Shown: positions 35,401 through 44,661, counted from the first letter of the stretch. The stretch: DNA of 64,000 nt from Pelobates cultripes (GCA_933207985.1 OW240915.1:276582024-276646023), one strand, 5' to 3'. Made by a program: numbers and translations. The notes: generated by a model not told the origin, from the letters alone.

Positions 35401-36661
35401 TTTTTAACCAATTAATTCCTAGAATGACGGGATAAAGTGGAGATTTAATAATATCAAATGTAATGAATTCGAAATGTACGTTGTTGGTAATCATTCTTAG
35501 AGGGATTGTTTCATCTTTGATGGGTCCTGAGGATATAAATGAACCGTCAATAACTCTGATTGGAATAAAGTTAGTTTTTTGAACACAAGGAATTTTATTT
35601 TTTGAAACAAAAGAAAAATCAAGAAAAGTTCCATTAGCACCAGAATCAATGATGGCCTCAGTCACGATTCTTTTTGTATCCCACTGTAATATGAGAGATA
35701 TAGAAAAATAAGTAGATGCTTTTCTTTTTTGAAAAACGTTCAATATAGAGGTAGATGAATGAAGCTTACCACCTTTTGAATGTTTCAGTAGAGGACATTC
35801 GGAAATTAGATGTTCATTCGAAGCACAATACATACATAAGTTTAGTTGTCTCCTTCTTATTCTTTCTTCAGAAGTAAGAGGACTTTTTATTATACCTACT
35901 TCCATAGGTTCAGTTTGTGGAGGAATTTTTTCAGGTAGTTTTAGAGTAGTGAAAGGTTTTCTCCAGGTAGAATTAGTAAGAACCCTTTCAGCTTTTCTTT
36001 CTCTTAGACGTCTATCAATACTGATAGACAGTTGAATCAATGCATTTAAGGTAGGAGGAAGTTCTGTACGAGAGAGTTCATCTTTCACAGCTTCAGATAA
36101 TCCGAGACGGAATTGATTGCGTAAAGTAATGTCATTCCATTGGGTTTCTGTAGCCCATCTTTTGAATTCTGCAATATAATCTTCAACAGGTCTATTCTTT
36201 TGGTGTAATGTTCTGATGGTTAAATCAGCAGTAGTTTGTTTAAAAGGATCTTCATATAATAAAGACATAGCTTCAAAGAACTCATCCAATGAATCCAATA
36301 TGGGATCATCATTTTCCAAAAAGGAATGGGCCCATGCCATAGGTTCACCTCTTAAAAAAGAGATCACTGAACAGACTTTGGATCTTTCGGTGGGATAAGA
36401 TCTAGGTTTTAAAGCAATTAGTAGTTTGCAAGAATTCAAAAACTCTCTGTACTTTGTTCTATCTCCATGAAATTTTTCTGGATTACAGACAGCAGGATCA
36501 CCAGCCGATTGAAGAGCGGCATGAGGAAGATGACCTTGAATGTCTCTAACATAGGTTAATATTCTCTCATTTGTAATTTGCAGTTCCTGTAACCCTTGAG
36601 CAATCGTATCCACTCTATTGGTTAGGGCAGAAACTTGAGAGTTAATATCTGCTGGTTCCAT
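32462..36661 (-). CDS. Gag-Pol polyprotein of the gypsy chromovirus, intact
   Basis: 1399 codons starting at ATG with no internal stop. Domains in order: retrotransposon gag (about 55-230); a CX2CX4HX4C zinc knuckle (Cys276 to Cys289); an aspartic protease with IIDSGANGTF (about 338-347) and ILGINWL; reverse transcriptase with YLDD at 648-651; RNase H with LEVDASDAAIG (about 795) and YTDHKNLEY; an integrase HHCC finger (His985 to Cys1024) and a D,D-35-E core (Asp1053, Asp1114, Glu1150); and a C-terminal chromodomain (about 1343-1395) with YLIRWKGY and DTWED. Chromodomains of this class can target integration by binding histone marks. Gag and Pol share one frame with no frameshift, which is seen in some chromoviruses. 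Confidence 0.97.
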   Translation of the reverse strand: MEPADINSQVSALTNRVDTIAQGLQELQITNERILTYVRDIQGHLPHAALQSAGDPAVCNPEKFHGDRTKYREFLNSCKLLIALKPRSYPTERSKVCSVISFLRGEPMAWAHSFLENDDPILDSLDEFFEAMSLLYEDPFKQTTADLTIRTLHQKNRPVEDYIAEFKRWATETQWNDITLRNQFRLGLSEAVKDELSRTELPPTLNALIQLSISIDRRLRERKAERVLTNSTWRKPFTTLKLPEKIPPQTEPMEVGIIKSPLTSEERIRRRQLNLCMYCASNEHLISECPLLKHSKGGKLHSSTSILNVFQKRKASTYFSISLILQWDTKRIVTEAIIDSGANGTFLDFSFVSKNKIPCVQKTNFIPIRVIDGSFISSGPIKDETIPLRMITNNVHFEFITFDIIKSPLYPVILGINWLKNHDPLIKWSPFSISFASDFCKKTCLQHIPILQTTVEPVIPPFYSDFADVFCKKEAETLPPHRLYDCPIDLIPGAPIPYGHIYPLSEKELEILKEYLNENLRKGFIRPSTSPAASSIFFVKNKDQTIRPIIDYRALNKITIKNRYPLPLINELIERLRTATIFTKLDLRGAYNLIRIKQDDEWKTAFRTRYGLYEYLVMPFGLCNAPATFQHFINDIFRDLLDVCVIIYLDDILIYSNNLDEHRKHVRWVLSRLRTHKLYAKPEKCLFEVTEFSFLGYIISPHSLKMDNSKIKCIIDWPAPTTTKELQRFLGFANFYRKFIRNYSDVSHPLNLLNSSKRPFNWNKDAQTAFDELKKRFTTAPILQLPNPTFLYVLEVDASDAAIGAVLSQQKTPQDPLHPVAFFSRSLSSAEKIYPIGEKELLSVKAAFENWRHLLEDTKQPIIVYTDHKNLEYLYTNKTLTARQVRWNLFFNRFNFQLIYRPGNRNKKADALSRIPSKTTTDDYPSTKIIGILSSLHDDIKNLNQKDLELPKTPILTKKDGLFYFKNRIYIPPILRNKLLKMVHDSPLAGHPGIKKTLELTSRYYWWPRQDRTIALYVKTCPICQRSKPEHNQPFGLLLNLPIPEKPWQSISMDFIVDLPPSQHFTTILVVVDRFTKMSHFISLKKLTSSVELSKVFIDNIVKLHGLPEEIISDRGTQFTSKFWKEMCLSLQIQRKLSSAYHPQTNGQTERVNQCLEQYLRCYCSYLQDDWTTWLPMAEFSYNNTIHSSTKMTPFFSNYGFHPSSFPIQTITSSNPTVTSKNEFMSSLFFKLRENLQLAQNNQKKFFDNNRRIPPPYKVGDLVWLSSRNITTSRPSKKLSSLFLGPFQVITIINDNVVKLKLPPSFKLHPVFHVSLLKPHIPDPFYREIVTTPEPIIVQGEEEYEIHKILDSRVHRGSLQYLIRWKGYGVDEDTWEDSSNVHARRLVTAFHKRYPSKPK

Positions 36662-36680
36662 TGAATTGGCTGGATTATTC
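36662..36680 (-). other. 19-nt leader between the 5' LTR and gag-pol start
   Basis: The minus strand after the LTR reads GAATAATCCAGCCAATTCA and then ATG. A primer-binding site normally begins TGG and pairs with a tRNA 3' end. None is obvious here, and the leader is unusually short. Confidence 0.7.
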
Positions 36681-37390
36681 TGTAATACTTATTTTGTAAT
36701 ATTTCTTTATTTGGAACTCAACTGCAGCATTTCTTGGTTGCAACAACAATAAGGTTCACCTCCTTTTATATTGGTATGAAACTATGGTCACTGTACCTTT
36801 AAATATCCATGTAGGTAAAATTAGGCTTTGTAGCAATCCCTTATGAGTAAGAGGAATAATTAGACAAAGTGACACTTTAGTGAGTTTTAGATACAGTGTA
36901 ATATAAATAATAGTAATTGACTTGTTTGGTAAAAGTATTACTTAACTTAAAGGCAGTTCTGGCACTGGAAGGGTTAATTCACCCAATGAAGGAGAAATTA
37001 GAAGTCCGTTTCAACAAGCTGAGAACTAGGAGTGGAGAGTGGGGAAGTCCGTTTTAACAAGCCGAGGTCTGGAAGTGGAGAAGGTAGAATTCAGAGTCAC
37101 AAGCCGAGGTCTAGGAGTGTAGAAGGTAGAAATCCGTTTACAAGCCGAGGTCGAGAAGTGGAGAAGGTAGAAATCCGTTTACTAGCCGAGGTATAGAAGT
37201 GGAGCAGGTAGGATCAGAAGTAGAGCAGCTGATCTTCATGCAGCACCTGTGCGAATAATTCAGCCCTTGAATCTGGCGCGGTCCTCCTAAGTATCGTGGA
37301 GGGACCGCGTCAGAGAAAGGGGCGGGGCTGAGCGCCGTGAACCCGGAAGTGGGTTCCGGCGATAAATTACATGCCATGCTATACCTGACA
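36681..37390 (-). repeat. 5' LTR of the Ty3/gypsy element, 710 bp
   Basis: Partner of 31717-32427 with the same TG...CA ends. Differences include a 1-bp deletion in GCCC(T)TTGAATC and substitutions in the tandem-repeat part. In element orientation it supplies the promoter: a GC-rich segment with CCCCGCCCC follows the 5' edge. Confidence 0.95.
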
Positions 37391-37395
37391 CAGTG
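37391..37395. other. Target-site duplication CAGTG, right
   Basis: Matches 31712-31716. Confidence 0.9.
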
Positions 37396-37541
37396 TCAGC
37401 TTACTGCTATCAGCCTATCGCAGTGCCCATCGCTGGTATGAATTGGTATAGCTAGAAAGAAGTACAATGGGGCTCAAATGTTTGCATACCCTGGCAGAAA
37501 TTGTGAAATATTGGCATTGATTTTGAAAATATTACTGATCA

Positions 37542-37577
37542 TATAGGCCTTGTTGCAAGAATGCAACAAGGCCTATA
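37542..37577. repeat. Perfect hairpin at the Tc1 deletion region
   Basis: Two perfect 16-bp arms (37542-37557 and 37562-37577, core GGCCTTGTTGCA) around a 4-nt loop. It lies between the terminal region and the remaining transposase, where the N-terminal half is missing. Confidence 0.9.
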
Positions 37578-37579
37578 GT

Positions 37580-37949
37580 GAAAAGAATACCATACCCACT
37601 TTGAAGCATGGTGGGGGCTCACTGATGTTTTTTGAGGGGATAAGTTCTAAAGGCATAAGGTATCTTGAAAAAAGTGTTGGCAGGATGAATGCAGCATGTT
37701 GACAGAAAATACTGGGGCAGACAATTTGCATTCTTCTGCACGAAGGCTGCACAGTGGCCATCACAGTCTCCTGAACCTAATATCATCGAGCCACTCTGGG
37801 AAGATCTCAAACGTGCAGTTCATGCAAGACGGCAAAAAACTTTGCATGACCTGGAGGCATTTTGCCAAAATGAATGCCCAGCTATACTACGTGCAAGGAT
37901 TAGGGGCCTCATAGACAGCTATTACAAAAGACTGAACGCTTTCTCTTGA
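37580..37949 (+). pseudogene. Tc1-like transposase, C-terminal remnant
   Basis: The clearest open stretch, 37689-37949, ends with WPSQSPEPNIIEPLWEDLKR, where the last Glu of the DDE triad is expected in the IIEPLW motif, followed by AVHAR and a Tc1-like RLIDSYYKRL-type tail (here GLIDSYYKRLNAFS). Upstream, TLKHGGGSLMFF-like wording is still readable in another frame, so the remnant is frameshifted. The N-terminal DNA-binding domain and first Asp are absent, so it cannot be active. Confidence 0.85.
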
Positions 37950-38157
37950 TGCTAAAGAGGGCAATACACAGTATTAAGAACTAAGGGCATGCAGACTTTT
38001 GAACAGGGGTAATTTCATTGTTTTCTTTGTTGCCATGTTTTGTTTTATGATTAAGCCAACCTGTTATAACCTACAGTTGAATATGAATCCCATAAGAAAT
38101 AAAATAAATAATGTTAATGTATTTTGCCTGCTCACTTATGTTTTCTTTAAAAATGGT

Positions 38158-38185
38158 ATGTATATATATATATATATATATATAT
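38158..38185. repeat. (TA)n microsatellite inside the Tc1 element
   Basis: About 14 TA dinucleotides. Confidence 0.9.
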
Positions 38186-38336
38186 TACCAATTATCCAAG
38201 AGCATGCAAACTTTTGAGAACAACTATATGTAATATCTGCCTTAGCCATAACTTCAGTAACGGCCAGGGTGTGGGTGGACAAGAACACCTTTTTAGTGTT
38301 AAACTGCTCAAAATGGTTCAACGCTTAATGTAGAAA

Positions 38337-38410
38337 TAGTGCTAGGGGACTTCAGACACTATAACTAATTCAATGGGATGAAATAGTTATAGTGTCTACA
38401 GTGTCAATTT
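38337..38410. repeat. Short hairpin MITE-like segment
   Basis: AGACACTATAACTA at about 38353 is the inverse of AGTTATAGTGTCT at about 38385-38398. It resembles the terminal hairpins of MITEs in this window. Confidence 0.5.
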
Positions 38411-39479
38411 AATTTACAAGGAATACCATATAATCTATCACTACTCCTGCAAATTATTTTTTTTTTCATACCAAAGGAGTTGTCGTGGGGAAAAAGTGTG
38501 GATGAAAACCACTTCCACCTGAAGTAAGTGAATAGTTAATACATTGCTAAACACAAATACACACACTAGTCAAGCCATGAGACTTGCTTTTCCCACAAAA
38601 ATCTCACTTTAACAGTGCTCTCACTATTGCAAGGGATTCTGGGTAGACTTTCAACTTATTTTTATGTATACTTGAACAGCATTCTACAAAAATAAAATAC
38701 TAAACTTGTCAAATAAATGTTACTCGTACATTTTGTTTCTCAAAAAGAATATAATGGGGAACTACTGTCATGGCCAAGTATTTTAATATAATGTTTACAT
38801 ATCCATCTATTTAATAAATATGTACCTGTGAGCAGTAAAATATAAAATTAAATGTAGAAATCTACAGCTCTTTATCTTAGTCATTCATTTGTATAAACTA
38901 TCTCCCTTGCAACTGGCAATCAGCATAGTGAAAGTTTGCAGAGAAGAGGAGAAATTAGACATTGCTCATATTTCTGCTCTTCGTTGTAATGTTTGCCCTT
39001 GTCTGAACTGGACTAGAATATGATTTTATACATTTTTAAATTAAAGAAACTGAAACATTTTATGAAAAATTGTTACCATAAGTTATTGTTAAAAAATGTT
39101 TCAAAGTGTTACTCAATTATGTAAATTCAAGAGAAGTGACAGCTCCCCTTGAATATTATGGGGTGGCTTCACTCCATAGCATCTTGTAGGCAGGTACTCA
39201 GGACCCGAAGTCTCCTTACCTTAATTTACCCTAACGCTAAACCTCCCTCTCAACCTATTCTTTTGAATGCAGTGATATTTCACGATCATCAAGTAACGCT
39301 CAGTTTTAAAAAAATGTGCCATTTCGTTGGCAGTATTTTAAAAGCGAGCACTTAAATTCCAGTATAAAATAAATTTCTACTCTTTACAACAAATGATATC
39401 TCATGTTAATTGATAAATGATAACACACAAAGAAATAGGTGGAGCAAATGGTGATAATAAATAAAAAATATACTTCTCT
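38411..39479. other. AT-rich intergenic sequence
   Basis: No supported gene. The part at 38900-39150 resembles 16090-16410 in wording (for example TTGTCTGAACTGGA and TCCCCTT), so an unclassified dispersed repeat may be present. Confidence 0.45.
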
Positions 39480-39800
39480 CTCTTCTAAATTTTAGCTGTA
39501 AGAGATAGAGAGGTACAAAATAGTGCAAATATTGCTATATACAAAATCTTGATAAGATATGTATCATATACACTCACAATGGGAGAGCCATATAGTGCAA
39601 CCTGGCTCTGGTGTGGATTTCCTTTGGGATCTTAATTGGGTGATCCCCAGACCTCTTTGATGCTTGTTGTGGTGAGTCTTCCCTCAATGATGACCAGTGG
39701 AAGAATGGTATATTCCAAAACCAAAATATTTATTCAAAAAAATAAAAGATAAATAAAGATAAGTGAAAGTAATGCAATAAATAAAACCTTTTAGTGTCCA

Positions 39801-39851
39801 ATATGCTTGCCAAAACGCGTTTCGCCAGTGTGGCTTCCTCAGTTGGCATAT
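39801..39851 (-). ncRNA. Hammerhead-ribozyme-like motif of Penelope-like element 1
   Basis: Read on the minus strand: distal stem I ATATGC/GCATAT, proximal CAA/TTG with a GCAA bulge, core CTGAGGA (position 7 is variable in hammerheads), an extra A, helix II GCC/GGC with loop ACACT, then GAAAC-GC-GT and T as the cleavage-site H17. All invariant core bases appear present. The extra A before helix II and the minimal helix III are the deviations. Penelope-like elements are known to carry hammerhead motifs in their terminal repeats. Activity is untested. Confidence 0.6.
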
Positions 39852-39907
39852 AGTAGTAGTGTCCTCTTAATCCTTTAAATCTTCTCAAAGTTCACGGTCA
39901 AATTTTC

Positions 39908-40126
39908 GGTGGAACGCATATGCGTTCCACCTTCTACTTCCGGGTTCCGTCCCCTTTGTAGCGTCTGCATCACTTCCGGTTTCGGCAACAGTTCAATATG
40001 TTCGGTGGAACGCACCCATGCGTTCCACCGTTAATTTCCTAGTTCCGTGACGTCATTTCCGGTCTCGCCGAACCCATACAGGCATAAATCTCTTCCAAGC
40101 GTCAGTGGAACGCATATGCGTTCCAC
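39908..40126. repeat. Three palindromes of the GTGGAACGCA type
   Basis: Palindromes at 39908-39931, 40004-40029 and 40105-40126 each consist of GTGGAACGCA and its inverse TGCGTTCCAC. The middle one has a CCCA spacer. They are spaced about 96-100 bp apart in the 3' region of the Penelope-like element, separated by GGGTTCCG/CTTCCGG-containing sequence. Confidence 0.9.
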
Positions 40127-40526
40127 ACTGTTTCTACTGTCCTCAATTATTTAAAAAACAGTAATATTATTGAAAATGTCCAATAAAATATCCCTGTCAA
40201 AAATACTTTGAGCCAGTATTGTTTTCCAACAATATACAGATTTACATAAATTGTAGCTAATGGTAATAAGAACAAATAAGATCATAGAAAAAGGATAATA
40301 GAGATGTCTAAAAGTAAAATTATATAAAATATCAGGTATTGCCCACAGTCTGATTTTAAAATAAGATACAATATAACCAAATAGAAATACATCATCTTAA
40401 AAAAAAAACATATGTTCTTTAAAATAAAAAAAACACATAAAAATATAAAAAATTAGATATAATAATGATAAATAGACACCTATATTAAAAACATTCCTAA
40501 AATCTTAAGATATATCACAGGCAGTA

Positions 40527-41227
40527 TTATACTAAAAAGTGACATAACTCAAAATCTTGATTAAGACCATGGGGAATAAGAGTTTTAAAATTGTAAATAC
40601 ACTTAATTTCTTCTTCCCCTATCTTTCTATTGAAATCTCCGCCTCTCCAATCTTTCTGTACAATTTTAACTGCACAGAAAAATGTATTTTTTGGATCGCT
40701 GTTATGATGTATTTTGAAATGGTTAGAGACACTATGTGTCTCTACCCCTTTTTTTATATTTCTTACATGTTCGGAAATTCTAATATTAAGACATCTCGTA
40801 GTCCTTCCTACATAAATTAAGTCACAGGGACATTTTAAAATATAGATCACATTTTTTGAAAAACACGTTAATTGATCTCTAATATAAAAAGTCTTATCAT
40901 TCTGATAATTAAAAGATGACACATGTCTTTTTTTCTGGCATGTGGTTCTACAAGCTAAACATGAACCACAGCCAAAAAAACCTTTACTTTTTTAAAAAAA
41001 AATAGATCTTTCTGTTTAGTTTTAAAACTACTATTTACTAAAATTAGTTTCATATTTTTACAGCCCCTGTAGACTATCTTAGGTTCCGATGGTATTATTT
41101 GTTTTAAAACCGGATCTTCTTGCAAAATTGGCCAATATTTTTTGATAATTTTCCTAATTTTTCCGTTATTTCCACTATGGTTACATATAAAGGGTATATT
41201 AATATTGTTTTTATTTCTATTCTTCAA
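40527..41227 (-). pseudogene. Penelope-type RT end and GIY-YIG endonuclease, frameshifted
   Basis: The upstream part (41227 to about 40980) reads RT C-terminal sequence with KIIKKYWPILQEDPVLKQII and PKIVYRGCKN. After a frame change in the A/T homopolymers at 40974-41001 comes a cysteine-rich linker, CGSCLACRTTCQKK. The endonuclease follows: VIYILKCPC, IYVGRTTRCLNIRISEH with its conserved arginine, and an acidic IGEEEIKCIY stretch. The stop is at 40527. GIY-YIG endonucleases nick target DNA to prime reverse transcription in this class. The endonuclease reading frame itself is intact for 131 codons, but with no ATG at its head. Confidence 0.85.
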
Positions 41228-41230
41228 TTT

Positions 41231-42083
41231 TGTTCCTTTCTGTTTTTAGACATACCTGTGTTATTACTTCATAAGTCTTTTCTTTACCTGCATGATTCAG
41301 CATGACTTCTTTTTAATGAAACCAATTCACCTAGAGGTCTAGTCACCAAAACATTGACAAAACATTATGTAAAATGAATGGGGCTTTTAATGCTAAACCT
41401 GCAAAAATATTCAAAGGGAACTGTGCTATCTAAATGGTTCCAACCTATACTACTGTTATAAGAGCATTGAAACCATTCCTTTGGGAGTGCCACATTTTTA
41501 GCAGTGTTCAATGATTGGAAAACACTTGGCCAGTGCAGTGTCACTACTACAATAATGAACCTAACCACATAATTTAAGCATTTGTCAATCACCTGCTAAT
41601 ATAAACATGCATAGTATTGACTTGCCCTGGATCCAACTTCTGTCTCTACCATTAATGATTTGGTTCTCAGAACAGAGTCAATCACATCCCAGGGGACAAA
41701 TCTGAGTACACAAAACAGAGAGACAAGGCAATTCATTTCTCCCTCGTCCTTAATTCAAATTACTTGAATGTACATATTCAATAAATCAAACTGACTTGGG
41801 GGCTACAGAAAGGCCCAAACAATTTAGCCTAAAATGGCCTGAAGCAGGCTTCTACACAGTCCCAACAAAATGATATATAGTCAGTATTGTGATGCCTTGA
41901 TGACCTTTAAAAATATAAAATATAGTTTAATTAAAAGAAGCAGGACCATTGGAAGTACGTAAAATCATACCATATCAAACTCTAGATGTTCAATTGTAAG
42001 TAGCTGAAATAATTTTTAATAGTACAATGCTACGGAATTTGCTGACGCTATATAAATGATAAAATAATAATAATAATATAATG
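41231..42083. other. Intergenic sequence with one repeat end
   Basis: No supported gene. At 42008-42082, GCTACGGAATTTGCTGACGC and TATATAAATGATAAAATAATAATAA form the inverted counterpart of the TTA-tailed repeat at 174-345. Confidence 0.5.
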
Positions 42084-42091
42084 GTCATCAA
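42084..42091. other. hAT target-site duplication, left
   Basis: GTCATCAA here, GTTATCAA at 44662-44669: eight bases with one mismatch. Confidence 0.7.
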
Positions 42092-42289
42092 CAGGGCCGA
42101 TCCTGGGGTCCCTGATGCCTGGGTGCAAGAATATTTTTGGTGCCCCCTGGTGGGTGTGGCTATATTGCTAACCCCTACTGTTTACAAACATAATACTTCT
42201 AACCACACCCAATTTCTATGGAAACCACACACCCTCAACCCAGGTCACATGTCACCCACTTCCTACAGTGCCAGCAATGCCCCCAAAAA

Positions 42290-42570
42290 GCTTATTAGTA
42301 CCATATTTGTGCCCAGCTTCCCAGTTCTCTGTCACATACAGCTTCCCAGTGCTATCTTTGTCTCAAAATAGCTCATCAGTGCCATCTCTGTGTCCCAATA
42401 TAGCTAATCAGTGCCATCTTAGTTTCGAAATATTTTTGTCCCCATCTTATCAGTGTCACTTTTGTGTCCAACTAGCCATTTTTGTGGCCAAATCGCCGAC
42501 CAGTGTCATTGTTGTCTCAAAATTGCTAATCAGTGACTTTTCTTTTTCAAAACAGCTTACCAGTGCCATC
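42290..42570. repeat. Degenerate minisatellite, CAGTGCCATCTT type
   Basis: Imperfect units of about 30-36 bp built around CAGTGCCATCTTTGTG and AAATAGCT(A/C)ATCAGTG, repeated about eight times. Confidence 0.75.
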
Positions 42571-42774
42571 TTGTCAGCTGGTAGTGTTTTTGTATGAACT
42601 GTGTGTAAGCTGGGTGTATTTTGCAGAGAGTCAATGTATTTGTAATACAGAAATGTATTTACAGATGTATGTGAATTCAAATGAATATTTGTGTATAATA
42701 TTAATGTGTGCAGATGCAGTTATGGAATATTTGTATTGAATGAATTCGTAAATGCAAGAATCTCTTTGTAAGAT

Positions 42775-42810
42775 GCGTGTGTGTGTGTGTGTGTATGTTT
42801 GTATGTATGA
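42775..42810. repeat. (GT)n-rich microsatellite
   Basis: GCGTGTGTGTGTGTGTGTAT followed by degenerate GT/TA units. Confidence 0.85.
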
Positions 42811-43139
42811 GTGTCTTTCACTAGACGTTACTGTGTGTGCATGCATTGTTGTTTTCAGCAGTATGTTTGTTTATTTTTCTGAATGTCCCTGTGTGACTTA
42901 TCTCACCATTCTCTTTCACTTTTGGCTCTATCCCATCCCCAGGGGTGCTGCTCTGTGGACTAGGGACTTCAACCCCCAAAATACATTTGATAACCCCTCC
43001 TATAGTTGATATTAAGCTTGCCCAATAATCCACCTCAGCTGCACCGTAAAAACTGAAAAAATAAATAAATTATGAAATGCTGCCCCTCCTCCTCACCAAA
43101 AGCATGCACACCAAAACACGACCACATCCATTATTCTAT

Positions 43140-44470
43140 GCAGGGTGTGTAGTGAATAGTGTCTGAGTGTGTGCTGGGGTGCAGTGTGTGTCTGCGTTTT
43201 TGCAGGGAATGCAGTGTGATTCTGGGTGCGTGCAGGGAATGCAGGGGATGTGGTGTGTGTCTGTGTGTGTGTGTGCATGTTCTGTGTGTCTGTTCATCCC
43301 TGCAGCCCTTCTGTGTGCCTCTTTGTCTCTCCCAGCCCCTTTGTGTGTGTCTTTCTCCCCCAGCCAATTTGTGCATCTTTTTGCCCCCAACTCTTTTCCT
43401 CCTTCCCCAGTCCCTCTGTGTCTCTTTGCTCCAAGTGCTCTTTGTCCCACCAGCCCTTATGTGTGTCTGTGTACCCACCAGCCTCTTTGTGTGTGTCTCT
43501 ATGTGCCCCCCAGCCCCTCTGTGTGTTTCTCTATGTCTCCCTTCAGCCCCTGTTTGTGTCTCTTTAGCCACCTCCCCTCCTGGGCACTTTTTAGTCTCAC
43601 TTCCCTCCTGTGTCCTCTTTAGCCCCTCTCCCCTCCTGTCTGCTTATGTAGCCCCCCTCCTGTGCCCTCTTTAGCCCCCTCTCTTTATGTGCCCTCTTTT
43701 AGCCACTTCCCCTTCCTGTCACCTTATGTAGCCCCTCTTCCCTCCTGTACACTCTTTAGCCCCCCTACCCTTCTGTACCCTCTTTAGCCCCCCTTCCCTC
43801 CTATGTCCTCTTTAGCCCCTCTCCCCTCCTGTCTGCTTATGCAGTCCCCCTCCTGTGCCCTCTTTAGCCTCTCCCTTTCTGTGCCCTCTTTAGCTACTTT
43901 ACCCTTATGTAGCCATAACAAGAGAACATAGACTTAAATTAGAGGGACAAAGGTTTAAAAATAATATCAGGAAGTATTACTTTACTGAGAGGGTAGTGGA
44001 TGCATTGAATAGCCTTCCAGCTGAAGTGGTAGAGGTTAATACAGTAAAGGAGTTTAAGCATGCGTGGGATAGGCATAAGGCTATCCTACATATAAGATAA
44101 GGCCAGGGACTAATGTAAGTATTTAGAAAATTGGGCACACTAGATGGGCCAAATGGTTCTTATCTGCCATCACATTCTATGTTTCTATTTTTCTCCCGTG
44201 CACTCTTTAGCCCCCCTCCACTTCTGTGCCCTCTTTAGTCCTTTGCCCCTCCTGTCCCCTTATGTAGCCCCCCTCCCCTCCTGTGCTCTTCTTTTGGCCC
44301 CTTCCCTTCTTGTGCCCTCTTAGCCGCCTTCCCTCCTGTGCCCTTATGTAGACCCCTTTCTGTGCCATCTTTAGCCCCTACCCCACCTGTTCCCCTATGT
44401 AACCCCCCTTCTGTGCCATATTTATCCCCTTCCCCTCCTGTGCCTTTATGTAGCCCCCCTTCCCTTCTTC
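43140..44470. repeat. CT-rich minisatellite, CCCTCTTTAGCCCC type
   Basis: Many degenerate units of about 25-45 bp with TCCTGTGCCCTCTTTAGCCC and CTTATGTAGCCCCC. The first 200 bp are more GTGT-rich. Frames open through this stretch on both strands because of repeat composition, not coding. A CR1 fragment interrupts the array at 43919-44188. Confidence 0.9.
43919..44188 (+). pseudogene. CR1 LINE 3'-end fragment in the minisatellite
   Basis: It reads LEGQRFKNNIRKYYFTERVV-type and NSLPAEVVEVN C-terminal ORF2 sequence, then the 3' UTR ending TTCTATGTTTCTAT. It is the plus-strand counterpart of 11608-12170 and is 5'-truncated. Minisatellite units continue on both sides, which shows insertion into the array. 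Confidence 0.88.
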
Positions 44471-44661
44471 CCTGAGTGTGCTCACGTTCCAGCTTTACCT
44501 TCCAGCCCAGCCAGCCTTCCAGGAGCTCTGAGAGCCTTCAGAGAGCTTAACACAAAGGGCGTGGCTTAGCGAGAGGGACGGGGCCTACTGCAGCAATGCG
44601 CCTCTACTCACAGAGCGCCTGAGCGCTGTGCATCCCGTGCACCCACCCAGAATCGGCTATG

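Larger units (their letters stand above)
31717..37390 (-). mobile_element. Full-length Ty3/gypsy chromovirus-type LTR retrotransposon
   Basis: A complete minus-strand element: 5' LTR at the right (36681-37390), a 19-nt leader, one uninterrupted gag-pol frame, a purine tract and the 3' LTR at the left. It is flanked by CAGTG duplications. The C-terminal chromodomain places it among chromoviruses. Near-identical LTRs and an intact frame suggest a recent insertion, perhaps a still-functional one. Confidence 0.95.
37463..38228 (+). mobile_element. Internally deleted Tc1-like transposon
   Basis: It is bounded by TA. The left end reads GGGCTCAAATGTTTGCATACC. The right end, reverse complemented, reads GTTCTCAAAAGTTTGCATGC, giving inverted termini. 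The interior retains only the C-terminal half of a Tc1-type transposase, and a (TA)n tract lies near the right end. The size of about 766 bp is roughly half that of an autonomous element. Confidence 0.85.
39480..41230 (-). mobile_element. Penelope-like retroelement, 5'-truncated
   Basis: The minus strand encodes the end of a Penelope-type reverse transcriptase, a cysteine-rich linker and a GIY-YIG endonuclease. About 0.7-1 kb of 3' region follows, with palindromes and a hammerhead-like fold. That order is typical of GIY-YIG-bearing Penelope-like elements. Most of the RT is missing. The left limit is an estimate. Confidence 0.8.
42092..44661. mobile_element. Non-autonomous hAT-type element filled with minisatellites
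   Basis: It starts CAGGGCCGATCCTGG. The reverse complement of its end is CATAGCCGATTCTGG, so the 15-bp inverted termini have three mismatches. Eight-base duplications flank it. hAT elements make 8-bp duplications and often begin CAGGG. No transposase is present. The interior holds two minisatellite blocks and a CR1 fragment. Confidence 0.75.

Noticed and set aside
43131..43674. Cys/Val/Leu-rich and Thr/His-rich open frames
   Set aside because: They follow the composition of the CT-rich minisatellite and are open in several frames.
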